Below are positions 34,523 through 43,299 of a DNA stretch of 64,000 nucleotides, piece by piece (the stretch's first letter is position 1; each line of letters begins with the position of its first letter). Position numbers and translations under genes: made by a program. The stretch comes from Alphaproteobacteria bacterium (GTDB taxonomy: Bacteria; Bacteroidota; Bacteroidia; Bacteroidales; FEN-979): positions 1 through 64,000 of the forward strand of contig SACF01000015.1 in the NCBI GenBank assembly GCA_009928665.1. Reading direction: 5' to 3'. The notes beneath the pieces were generated by a model. The model was given only the letters and a program-made list of their open reading frames with translations, was not told the DNA's origin and made no database searches.

Positions 34523-36003
34523 AGAAACTCCTTCTCTTTTTATTGTTAGTAACGGTAGTCGGCCAAAACCGTGCAAATGCAGGAACTATCGACTTTACAA
34601 CGGTTGATGCCCTGTCGTATCGGTATTATCTGGAACAAAAATGGGACAGTGTAATCTACATCGGAAAGATGGCATTAAACCAAAGCATCGACTACTACTA
34701 TCTCAGGGTGCGGATGGGATTGGCCTACTTTGCCCGGAACGAGTATATTCCCGCATCGGTTCACCTTAAAAAGGCCCGTCTTGCCGATCCCGCCGATCCG
34801 GTAATTGCCGAGTATCTTTACTATTCGTACCGTTACACGAACCGGAATGAAGAGGCGCGGCTACTTGAGCCTTCCCTCCCGAAAGAGACGCTGGCACAGC
34901 CGGGGATAAAATCCGGATTATTCAACCAGGTCTCCGCCGAATCGGGATATACCTTCAGCAGCAACCAGTCGCCCGAAGGTAAACCCGACCTGATGAAACA
35001 TGACAGTCTGTACGGAGAAACCGATCTCTACGGCAACTACATATATGAACACCTCGGATTGAAATTCAACCTGTCGAAAAGGATCGAATTGAACCTGGGA
35101 TACAACTATCTCAATTTCTCAAAGACCAAATACATCCAGTATGCACGATGGGAAGATCACTTTGAAGGAACTGCCGACTCGGCCTGGGGAACCTACTACC
35201 GCTATTCTTACCCCCGGGTGACCTATGATACAAATTTTCAATACCACATAAATCAACATGAATTTCACGCTGGTTTATCCATTTACCTGAACGGCGGGTT
35301 CCGGATCATGCCGGCATTTCACATGATCCATGTAAGTTATCCCATCACCACCGCCCGTGTCTCATTTCAGGAGGTCCAGGATACAGGATATTATATCGCC
35401 GCTACCAAGCAATGGGTGTTTTTTCCCTTTAACCGTACCCTTTACACGTTTGATCGCCGTGATACCTCCTTCAGCAACTACCTGGTTTCGCTTGCACTCT
35501 CTAAAGAGATTGGCAGGTTTAACCTGGGGATCTCAGGGAGCTGGTCGAACATCAACAACCGCAAGCAGAAGCAGGTCGGGATGACCCTCACCTGGATGCC
35601 GTGGGGAAATCTCAATTTTTATTCAACCACCTCGGCGATCGGATTTTTCCAGAAAGGTGGGAACCGTATCCTGCTAAGTGAAACCATTGGAACTAAAATC
35701 ACGCCCTGGTGCTGGGGTGAAGCAAGCTTTCACTACGGGGATTTTACCAATGCCAACATCATGAATGGATCGTTAGTCTACAACAGCAGCGATGTGATCG
35801 ATTACAGGGCCGGAGCCAACCTTTATTTCCTTGTAGGAAAACACCTTCAGTTGTATCTGGTTTATCAATATGTTAAAAAAGAGAGTCAAACCTACTATTA
35901 TACTTCAGGGTCAACATCGGGCGAGATGAATACCCAGCTCAAGACCGAACTGGTACCCTATCATTTTAACACCATCATAGGAGGATTAATATGGAAATTT
36001 TAG
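34519..36003 (+). CDS. Outer-membrane beta-barrel protein with TPR N-terminus
   Basis: A 494-residue secreted protein. Its start overlaps the UT-M23 stop as ATGA. A signal peptide (MKKLLLFLLLVTVVGQNRANA) precedes two or three TPR-like helices (residues ~30-110; RVRMGLAYFARNEYIPASVHLKKA), then a long beta-strand-rich part with alternating aromatics (LGYNYLNFSKTKYIQ, RFNLGISGSWSNI) that ends in Phe (IIGGLIWKF), as in outer-membrane barrels. YaiO-type outer-membrane proteins share this plan. It may serve as an envelope channel for the product of the row. Confidence 0.7.
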   Translation: MKKLLLFLLLVTVVGQNRANAGTIDFTTVDALSYRYYLEQKWDSVIYIGKMALNQSIDYYYLRVRMGLAYFARNEYIPASVHLKKARLADPADPVIAEYLYYSYRYTNRNEEARLLEPSLPKETLAQPGIKSGLFNQVSAESGYTFSSNQSPEGKPDLMKHDSLYGETDLYGNYIYEHLGLKFNLSKRIELNLGYNYLNFSKTKYIQYARWEDHFEGTADSAWGTYYRYSYPRVTYDTNFQYHINQHEFHAGLSIYLNGGFRIMPAFHMIHVSYPITTARVSFQEVQDTGYYIAATKQWVFFPFNRTLYTFDRRDTSFSNYLVSLALSKEIGRFNLGISGSWSNINNRKQKQVGMTLTWMPWGNLNFYSTTSAIGFFQKGGNRILLSETIGTKITPWCWGEASFHYGDFTNANIMNGSLVYNSSDVIDYRAGANLYFLVGKHLQLYLVYQYVKKESQTYYYTSGSTSGEMNTQLKTELVPYHFNTIIGGLIWKF

Positions 36004-36019
36004 CAAAAATTGAATGCAT

Positions 36020-36110
36020 GGAAACCGGTAAGAATGCAAAATGCAGAATGCAAATGTCAAAATTCAAAATGCAGAATGCCGAATGCAAAATGCAAAATAC
36101 AGATAATGGA
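36020..36110 (+). repeat. Tandem words of GCAAAATGCAGAAT type
   Basis: Short near-repeats (GCAAAATGCAGAATGC, AAAATGCAGAATGCC, AATGCAAAATGC) lie between the outer-membrane gene and the TPR gene. They make an open frame in phase with the TPR gene, which misleads start prediction. Confidence 0.6.
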
Positions 36111-36128
36111 ATCCGGATTAACAAACTG

Positions 36129-36743
36129 ATGATACGGACTGTGGTGGCAGTATTGATGGTTGCCGCTTTCACCTTCAAGTTAAACGCACAGGATTATCAG
36201 GCGCTTCAGGATGCCTTCAGCAGGAGTCACGCCTATGAAGCCAAGGCTAACTTTACTGATGCCGTTTCCTCCCTGAAAAAGGTTTACCTGGAAGATTCCT
36301 ATGAGATCAACCTGAGGTTGGGCTGGCTTACTTACCAGGCCGGGTTGTTCACCGAATCGTCGGCCTATTACCAGAAGGCCATCAACCTGCATCCCTATGC
36401 CATCGAAGCCAAGTTCGGCTACGTCTATCCCGCATCGGCGCTGGGGAACTGGGACCAGGTGATCGCACAGTACAATGAGATTCTCCGGATCGATCCCCAG
36501 AATACCTTTGCCAATTACCGTTTAGGTTCGATCTATTATGGAAGAAGGGATTACGTGAAGGCTGAAAAATTTCTTGAAAAAGTCATTAATCTTTACCCGT
36601 TCGACTACGACAGCATGGTACTCTATGCCTGGACCTGTCTGAAGCTGGGAAAATTCCGCGAAGCCCAGGTTATGTTTAACAAGGTACTGCTCAACAAACC
36701 CCGCGATCCTTCAGCTCTCGAGGGACTTTCGCTGATAAAGTAG
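36129..36743 (+). CDS. Secreted TPR-repeat protein
   Basis: Product of 204 residues from ATG 36129, where a clear signal peptide begins (MIRTVVAVLMVAAFTFKLNA-Q). An upstream ATG at 35991 would add 46 residues of translated intergenic repeat. The mature part contains at least four TPR-like helix pairs (LRLGWLTYQAGLFTESSAYYQKAINLHP, NYRLGSIYYGRRDYVKAEKFLEKVINLYP). TPRs scaffold protein contacts, here in the periplasm. It probably partners with the barrel protein upstream. Confidence 0.78.
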   Translation: MIRTVVAVLMVAAFTFKLNAQDYQALQDAFSRSHAYEAKANFTDAVSSLKKVYLEDSYEINLRLGWLTYQAGLFTESSAYYQKAINLHPYAIEAKFGYVYPASALGNWDQVIAQYNEILRIDPQNTFANYRLGSIYYGRRDYVKAEKFLEKVINLYPFDYDSMVLYAWTCLKLGKFREAQVMFNKVLLNKPRDPSALEGLSLIK

Positions 36744-36775
36744 GAAACACCGTTCCTGCTGCAACGATATCATTT

Positions 36776-37651
36776 CTATTGACCGCCTCTGACTTCGAGA
36801 ATCGCCATGATCGGAAAGGGTTCCTGGCTTTGAAGAAAATAGATGGTCAGGTCGTCGATCTGCTGAAATTCCCGGTACAAGCCGTCGTTGGTATTGGTGT
36901 TCGGAACCGGAATGCCGCGATCGGTCAATCCTGCCTTACCCAGAAAGGTCATCAAGCCCTGCGGGTTGGCAAAACGGATCCGTGCAAAATATACATCAAA
37001 ATCGGGATGGGCCAACAGGGTGGCATACATTCCGAAATGGATTCCAAGAAAAAGATTCTGCCAGGGATACATGCAGTTCTGCATCCCCGCCGGGCCGAGG
37101 ACAAAGGCCAGGTTACTGCGACTGCTCAGCAGGTTGGGATGGTTAAAAGGCTCCGGAAGTTCAAATTCGGGTTGGGGGTTTTTCATCTGTAAAACAGTGG
37201 TCAGGCGGTTGAAAAAGTCAAAATCAAGGCCGCCACCGCTGATCGGGGTCATCACGAGGTAATAAGAACCGTAAGCTGCCTGGTACTGGTGTGAACCCAG
37301 GCAATCGAAACGGGTCAATGTGTCACGCAAACTACATTTGATCACCGACAGGGAATAGATGCCGAAAGCCGATTCCGGCGATCCCAGTTTGTAAACCTCC
37401 AACCGAACCGACCGGTCAGCATACTGATACTCCTGGATAAGCAACGACCTGAAACCAAATTCCAAAAGGAGATCGGTATTGCCCGGATTGTAATTCCACA
37501 GGGTTTCGGGATCGTAAAGTTCTGTTTTGGTAATGTGAATACCCCTGAGATCCGCGGTATCCGGCGGGTTGATCTCCTGTGCACGGAGAGCCGGGCTGAA
37601 GGAACTGACCGTCATCAACAGGAAGCAGATCCTTTTACATAAAATTGTCAT
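36776..37651 (-). CDS. DUF6599-like exported protein
   Basis: A 291-residue protein with a signal peptide (up to ALRAQ, residue 25). The segment YDPETLWNYNPGNTDLLLEFGF near residues 46-67 matches the conserved start of the DUF6599 family, followed by YADRSVRLEVYKLGSPESAFGIY. This family is common in Bacteroidota and has no assigned function. It is convergent with the TPR gene. There is no partner gene on the same strand. Confidence 0.7.
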   Translation of the reverse strand: MTILCKRICFLLMTVSSFSPALRAQEINPPDTADLRGIHITKTELYDPETLWNYNPGNTDLLLEFGFRSLLIQEYQYADRSVRLEVYKLGSPESAFGIYSLSVIKCSLRDTLTRFDCLGSHQYQAAYGSYYLVMTPISGGGLDFDFFNRLTTVLQMKNPQPEFELPEPFNHPNLLSSRSNLAFVLGPAGMQNCMYPWQNLFLGIHFGMYATLLAHPDFDVYFARIRFANPQGLMTFLGKAGLTDRGIPVPNTNTNDGLYREFQQIDDLTIYFLQSQEPFPIMAILEVRGGQ

Positions 37652-37852
37652 GTGTCAATAATTTGATTTCAAGAGTGATAAATCTATTTCCGGACAATTT
37701 TGAAATACCGGTTTTAGGAGTGGGTTCTAAGTGCAATAAGAAAATTTTGCATAAAGATAAGCAATTCAAATTTTGGATATTGGATCCGATGGAACAGAAA
37801 TCCCCGTCGGGACAGAAAAAAAGTCGGAACTTTGCGCGCTAAAACCAATTAT

Positions 37853-40780
37853 ATGATGACTTGTGATTTTGTTGAAGGCCGCGAATATCAAGGGTTCCAG
37901 TTATTGAAGAGAAAGTTTATCGAAGAAGTGAATGGCTGGTGCCTCTATTTCACCCATATCCGGAGCGGCGCACGGCTTTTCAAGATCATGGCCGACGATT
38001 CCAACAAGACTTTTTGCATCGGGTTCAAGACCCTTCCCGATTCCGACAACGGCGCTCCCCACATTATGGAACACTCGGTACTGAACGGATCCGAGAAGTT
38101 CCCCGTGAAAAGCCCGTTTGATGTGCTCCTCAAGGGATCACTCAGTACTTTTTTAAATGCCTTTACCTCGAAAGACTATACCATGTACCCGGTCGCCAGC
38201 ATGAACAACAAGGATTATTTCAACCTGATGCACGTTTACCTGGATGCCGTTTTTAAACCGTTGATCTATTCCGATGACCGGATCTTTAAACAGGAGGGAT
38301 GGCGCCACGAGCTTACCGGTCCGGACGGGGAGTTGACTTACTCGGGCGTGGTCTACAATGAGATGAAAGGCGCTTTTTCAAATCCCCAGCGGGAACTTTG
38401 GTATCAGGTGTTCAGGCACCTGTTTCCCGGTCATCCGTATGGTTTCGAATCAGGAGGGCACCCGGTCTCTATCCCAACGCTCACCGCCGGCGAATTCATC
38501 GACTTTCACCGTAAATACTACCATCCCGGAAACAGTTACATTTTCCTTTACGGGGATGCCGACCTGCTCAGGGAGCTCGCCTTTATCGACGAATCCTACC
38601 TTTCGGGTTATTCCGGTAAGGCTCTTGAATTCCATATTCCGGACCAGGATCCTTATCCTGCCATGAAAGAGATCACCGAATATTATCCACTGACCGAAGG
38701 CGCATCTCCCCTGAATCAGACCTTCCTCACCTATAATTTCCTTGCCGGTCAGAACAGCGACCTGGCGCTTACCATGGCGCTGGATATCCTGTGCGAGGTA
38801 CTCGTGAACCAGGAGTCGGCGCCGGTACGTAAAGCCCTGCAGGAGGCCGGGATCGGGCAGGAGGTGTCGGCAACCTGCTCCAACTTCAAACAGCATGCGG
38901 TGCAGATTGCGGCGTTGAACGCCAATCCCGGCGATAAACAAAGGTTTCACGAAATAATAACCCAAACACTCACCGAAGTTATGGGCAAGGGACTTGATAA
39001 GGAGGTGATCAGGGGGGTTATCAACCGGATGGAATTCCGTCTGCGGGAAGGTGATGATGCCCAAAAGGGACTGGCCTGCCTTAACCAATGCCTGGCGCGC
39101 TGGTTCTTTTGCGACGATCCATTCTCAGGATTAGAATATGAAGCCATCCTCCGGGAGGTCAAAAGATCACTTACCGAAAATTACCTTGAAACCCTGATCG
39201 AACGGTACTTTCTCGACCCGACCCGGTTGCTGTTGCTCACTCTTGAACCATCACCCGGCCTTGATAAACTTCGGGAAGCCGGGGAAGCCCGGGTTCTGGA
39301 ATCTTACCGGTTATCGCTCACACCGGCTGCCATCGATGACCTGATTAATGAGAACCGCGACCTGACCGCGTTCCAGCAAAGAGAAGACTCAGCAGAAGCA
39401 TTGGCCACCATACCCATGCTGACGATCGGCGACATCCGGAAACAGGCCGATCCCATCCACTTCGTTCAGGAAGAGATTGAGGGGTTACGGGTTATTCACT
39501 ACAGCCAGTTCTGCAACGGAGTTGTTTACCTGAACCTGGGTTTTAACCTGCAGGTGATACCTGAAGAATTGATACCCTATGCGGCATTGCTGGCAAACCT
39601 GGCGGGAAGTCTCGATACTTCGGAGTACTCCTTCGAAGAGATCAATAACCTGCTGAACATCCATTCCGGCGGATTTTCGACCACCCTGCGGAGTTATAAC
39701 CGGGATCAGGAGGATGATTGCCTCCTCCCCTATTTTATGGTCTCCGCGAAAACCATGCAGGGTCAATCGGAGAAAATGTTCGGACTGGCCACCGAAATCC
39801 TGCTGAACACCCTGTACCGTGACATGCAGAGGATGAAAACCCTGATCGCCAGGCATCAGTCGCACCTCGATGCCTGGATCAAGGGAAGCGGATTTCAGAT
39901 CGCGAATAAACGACTCACCTCCTATTTCAGCCGGCAGGGATTGTTTGGTGAGCTGACCGGCGGATGGTCCTATTATCGGTTTGTCACCGGTATACTGAAC
40001 GACTTTGATGCAGTTTGTGAATCTTTGTCCGACCGGTTGGAGCAAACCGCCCGACTGCTGTTCACCCGCGAAAACCTGATCGTTGCGGTAACCTGTGATG
40101 AAAAAGACAAACCGGACTATTACAATCACCTGACCCGTTTCATCGGAACGTTGCCCGTTACAGAACCAGTCAGGATGGCCTGGAATCTGAGGCCTGAAAT
40201 CCGAAATGAAGGATTGATGGCAGCTTCGAATGTGCAGTATGTCACATCCGGATTCAATTTCCGGAAACTGGGGTATTCCTGGTCGGGAAGGTTGCTGGTG
40301 CTCAACCAGGTGCTTTCGACCGACTGGCTGCAAACCCAGGTACGGGTTGTCGGCGGAGCATACGGGGGATTCAGCAGCATTGCTCCTTCCGGAAATTTCA
40401 CCTTAAACTCTTACAGGGATCCCAACCTGGCTGAGACCCTGAACGTTTACCGGAAAACCCCCGACTTCCTGGAAAAATTCAATCCCGACATGGCTGAGAT
40501 GACCCGTTTTATCATCGGGACCATCGCGGAGATTGACACCCCGCTCACCCCGTCGCAAAAGGGAAACAAGGCGCTGAGCATGGCGCTAACCCGCCGTACC
40601 AACGACGACCGGCAACGGGAGCGGGAGGAGGTGCTTTCAACAGAACCCGGACACATCCGGGATCTGGCAGAAATGGTCCGGAATGTTGTAGGCCAGGGCG
40701 TCCTCTGCGTTTATGGCAGCGCCGAAAAGCTGACTAAGGAAAAAAAGCTTTTTGGTGAACTGGTTTCGGTTCACTCGTGA
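37853..40780 (+). CDS. M16C metallopeptidase (presequence-protease-like)
   Basis: A 975-residue zinc peptidase from ATG 37853. The inverted zinc motif is HIMEH (His70, Glu73, His74), with the downstream glutamate expected in YSGVVYNEMKGAFSNP. Two halves of about 480 residues follow, as in the PreP/Cym1 M16C group that digests short peptides. The length of about 975 residues fits that group. No signal peptide, so it is cytosolic. An in-frame TTG at 37832 is less likely; the GAACTTTG there resembles a degenerate -7 promoter box. Single gene, convergent with the ArsF-like gene. Confidence 0.92.
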   Translation: MMTCDFVEGREYQGFQLLKRKFIEEVNGWCLYFTHIRSGARLFKIMADDSNKTFCIGFKTLPDSDNGAPHIMEHSVLNGSEKFPVKSPFDVLLKGSLSTFLNAFTSKDYTMYPVASMNNKDYFNLMHVYLDAVFKPLIYSDDRIFKQEGWRHELTGPDGELTYSGVVYNEMKGAFSNPQRELWYQVFRHLFPGHPYGFESGGHPVSIPTLTAGEFIDFHRKYYHPGNSYIFLYGDADLLRELAFIDESYLSGYSGKALEFHIPDQDPYPAMKEITEYYPLTEGASPLNQTFLTYNFLAGQNSDLALTMALDILCEVLVNQESAPVRKALQEAGIGQEVSATCSNFKQHAVQIAALNANPGDKQRFHEIITQTLTEVMGKGLDKEVIRGVINRMEFRLREGDDAQKGLACLNQCLARWFFCDDPFSGLEYEAILREVKRSLTENYLETLIERYFLDPTRLLLLTLEPSPGLDKLREAGEARVLESYRLSLTPAAIDDLINENRDLTAFQQREDSAEALATIPMLTIGDIRKQADPIHFVQEEIEGLRVIHYSQFCNGVVYLNLGFNLQVIPEELIPYAALLANLAGSLDTSEYSFEEINNLLNIHSGGFSTTLRSYNRDQEDDCLLPYFMVSAKTMQGQSEKMFGLATEILLNTLYRDMQRMKTLIARHQSHLDAWIKGSGFQIANKRLTSYFSRQGLFGELTGGWSYYRFVTGILNDFDAVCESLSDRLEQTARLLFTRENLIVAVTCDEKDKPDYYNHLTRFIGTLPVTEPVRMAWNLRPEIRNEGLMAASNVQYVTSGFNFRKLGYSWSGRLLVLNQVLSTDWLQTQVRVVGGAYGGFSSIAPSGNFTLNSYRDPNLAETLNVYRKTPDFLEKFNPDMAEMTRFIIGTIAEIDTPLTPSQKGNKALSMALTRRTNDDRQREREEVLSTEPGHIRDLAEMVRNVVGQGVLCVYGSAEKLTKEKKLFGELVSVHS

Positions 40781-40813
40781 GAATCCGCCGTCGGAAACGA
40801 ATACCTGTCTCTG

Positions 40814-41245
40814 CTATTTGACGCCCTTCAGGGCTGTAGCGATCTCATCGCGGATCCCGACCTTGAACTTATCAACATTCGACAAGCCGTTTGCAAAGGC
40901 AAACTCAGTGAGATCGGTTTTGATCTCCCTGCTCTTCTCATGCTTAACAAACCAGAGCGCCTGGGCATTGATGTCGAAGCTGCTGACCAGTTTTGCCTGG
41001 GTTTTGTCGTCGGTATTCACCACCCTGAACCGGATGATCCCCTCCTTTACCTTGCGGGTATATTCCGACTGGATGAGCTTCCGGAGGTTTTCCTCAATCG
41101 ACTGGTCAATCGGACATCTTTCGTTGGGATGAAAGTAATAAATTTCGAGTACCGGTTGTGCCGGTACTGCCGGTTTTACCTGGGCCTGTAATCCGCCGGA
41201 GAAAAAGATTATAAACACCAATGCGGTGATAATTCGGGTTTTCAT
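40814..41245 (-). CDS. ArsF-like exported thioredoxin-fold protein
   Basis: A 143-residue protein with a signal peptide (to GGLQAQ, residue 22). The word EIYYFHPNERCPIDQSIEENL resembles the start of the ArsF-type nitroreductase-associated family, in which YYFH.xxRC precedes a CxxC in many members. Here only one cysteine remains (Cys44), so redox chemistry of the thioredoxin kind would need a partner. VNTDDKTQAKLVSSFDI continues the thioredoxin-like pattern. A strong promoter lies upstream at 41287-41317. Standalone gene. Confidence 0.62.
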   Translation of the reverse strand: MKTRIITALVFIIFFSGGLQAQVKPAVPAQPVLEIYYFHPNERCPIDQSIEENLRKLIQSEYTRKVKEGIIRFRVVNTDDKTQAKLVSSFDINAQALWFVKHEKSREIKTDLTEFAFANGLSNVDKFKVGIRDEIATALKGVK

Positions 41246-41286
41246 TTACAAAGAGGTTTGATTCTTTCGATTTTTTACTTCGTTGA

Positions 41287-41317
41287 CAAATATACCGATT
41301 CGGAACAGGCTTGCAAA
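41287..41317 (-). promoter_or_regulatory. Promoter of the ArsF-like gene
   Basis: On the minus strand TTTG (41317-41314), 19 bases, then TATATTTG (41294-41287): both boxes fit the Bacteroidota consensus. The start codon at 41245 is 41 bases downstream. Confidence 0.7.
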
Positions 41318-41496
41318 CATACTAAAATATTTCAATATTTTTATATGTCAAATCGGCCACCGGGTGGCTCAACGGTTCGTTTTAATGATTTTTATACACC
41401 CGGAACAGGGATTCGGATAAACGGTAAAAAGGAGATGGTTTTTTCAATCAAACGAAAAAATATCTCCAAACGGTCATTTTTTTCAGACGAAGCGTC

Positions 41497-42064
41497 ATGA
41501 AAACAAAAAAGAAAAATCTTCTTATCTTAGCCTGTGGAAGAAAGATCTGTCGGCGCTCCTGAAAGAACACCCCGACGACAAATTCTTTTTCCCGGGAGGA
41601 AAACGGATTTCAAAAGGATCGAAAACAGGGGATTTATCCGGTACTACAGCCCGGTGGCATTTTTACCCGGGACCCGCAAACAAGATTTATGACCGGCGAG
41701 ATGCTCCCCTTACGTAAGCGCCACTATTGAAGGGATCGGTAACATCAGCGTTTCGGGCATTCTGGTCGGAGATTCCTACGTCTGTAACGGACAGTCACAG
41801 CGCGAAGGTACTTTCGCCATGAAAGTAGGAAACAAAAATTCCATCACGGGTATCATAAACATTGTCTTTACGAACTTCAAGTTCAGTAAGAACAGCGGAC
41901 TCCTGGAGAACGGGGAAGCAAGGATGAACGTCGAAGGAACGACCAGCGGAGGATTGAGCTTCGGATTTACCGGCGCCCTTGTTTATGAATGTAACCATAC
42001 CGGCAGTCTGACCATCAACGGAAAGAAGTTTTACATAAACATTCAAACCGGAACCATTCAATAA
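41497..42064 (+). pseudogene. Probable degraded gene
   Basis: From ATG 41497 a signal-like start (MKTKKKNLLILA) is soon broken by a stop. Two other frames then read protein-like text: frame of 41532 gives LWKKDLSALLKEHPDDKFFF up to a stop near 41718, and the frame ending at 42064 gives SATIEGIGNISVSGILVGDS and continues for about 120 codons. An intact 81-codon subframe (41819-42064) is its C-terminal part. The pattern suggests one or two frameshifts. No family was recognised; sequencing error is an alternative. From 41246 to 41496 only the promoter is seen. Confidence 0.4.
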
Positions 42065-42115
42065 CTAACCGGAGCCCTCAGGTCCCTGTTCCGTTGTCCC
42101 GCCCTTGTTCATGCG

Positions 42116-43279
42116 TTATTCGGCTTGTTTCAAACCCTGTGCTTTGATAAAGAAGGTGCCTTTAACGGGGATCCGCATCCCGGCCGGGATCGCTTTAAGG
42201 GGTGTGACCTGGATAAAACCGTCTTCCCGGAATCCGGTTTGTACCGGGATCCTGGTGAAATGAAAGTTGGCTGACTGATCCTGATCGGGAGTGATAAAAA
42301 TGTAAGGATTGGCCTCATCCGTGATAACGGCTTCTTCGGGCAAGGCATCGACCGTCTGCTCCGATGTGTGTATCTCGGCAGCCACGAACATTCCCGGCAG
42401 GATCGCCGGTGATTTATTGATAAAATGGGCCAGCACCCTGACCGTTCGTGCATTTTCCTCCACCGTCCGGCCGATGGCTGCCACCTTTGCCTCATAAACC
42501 TCCCCGCTCAGGTTGGCCAGTTTAAAGGTGACCCGCTGACCGGTCGATACATAGGGAATATCCTTTTCGAACACCATCAGCTCAACGACAAGCGACGATT
42601 TATCCACTAAAATCATCAGAGGCACCTGGGGTTCAATGTACCGGCCCAGGTGAACCTGGATCTTTTCCACACTGCCTCCGATCGGGGCCAGAATCCGTAC
42701 CGATCGCTGAAGGTCGCCATCACGGATGGTTTCCGCTGAAATATTCAGAAGATTCAATTGCGCCTTCAACGAAGCATAACGGGCCTTGATCTCCTCGTAC
42801 TCCGCCGTAACCTCCTGAAATTTCTTTTCTGATATGATCCGGTCCCTGACCAGCAACTCCTGCCGCTTATAATCCTGCTCCTTCATCCTGAAGTTGCTCC
42901 TGACTTCCAGAAAATCCTGTTGCAGTCTGATGAATTCCGGGGAAATAACGGATAATAAAGGGGCGCCTTTGACTACGACGGATCCCTCCTGGACCAGGAT
43001 CTCTTCAATGCTGCCGCTTACCACCGAACTCACCTGGGCCAGGTTTTGCGGGTGAAGGATCAGCTTCCCTTTGGCATGGATATCCATCGAAAGCATTTCC
43101 GGGGTGATCCGGCCGAATGTAATCCCGGCGCTGTTCACCTGTTGCCGCGTCAGGACAATGGTACCCGACGCTCCGGCCGCAGGCTCTTCCGTTGCATTTT
43201 CAGCCGACCGGCTGCACGAACAAAGAATGACGAGGGCAATCCCCGTTGTTACGGTCAAAAATCTGCGATACAATGCCAT
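42116..43279 (-). CDS. Periplasmic adaptor (MFP) of heavy-metal RND efflux
   Basis: A 387-residue membrane-fusion protein with a lipoprotein-like signal (VILCSC near residues 18-23). The order is a lipoyl half (LAQVSSVVSGSIEEILVQEGSVVVKGAPLL), a coiled-coil hairpin about 115-185, the other lipoyl half (ILAPIGGSVEKIQVHLGRYIEPQVPLM), and beta-barrel and membrane-proximal domains. It links the RND pump to the outer-membrane channel, as CusB/CzcB do. It follows the RND gene by 20 bases on the same strand and so is cotranscribed. Confidence 0.9.
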   Translation of the reverse strand: MALYRRFLTVTTGIALVILCSCSRSAENATEEPAAGASGTIVLTRQQVNSAGITFGRITPEMLSMDIHAKGKLILHPQNLAQVSSVVSGSIEEILVQEGSVVVKGAPLLSVISPEFIRLQQDFLEVRSNFRMKEQDYKRQELLVRDRIISEKKFQEVTAEYEEIKARYASLKAQLNLLNISAETIRDGDLQRSVRILAPIGGSVEKIQVHLGRYIEPQVPLMILVDKSSLVVELMVFEKDIPYVSTGQRVTFKLANLSGEVYEAKVAAIGRTVEENARTVRVLAHFINKSPAILPGMFVAAEIHTSEQTVDALPEEAVITDEANPYIFITPDQDQSANFHFTRIPVQTGFREDGFIQVTPLKAIPAGMRIPVKGTFFIKAQGLKQAE

Positions 43280-43299
43280 ATGTTTCCTGATTTTTAAGG

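Noticed and set aside
41258..41500. 80-codon plus-strand frame
   Set aside because: It overlaps the ArsF-like promoter, has no recognisable start signal, and gives no sensible protein.
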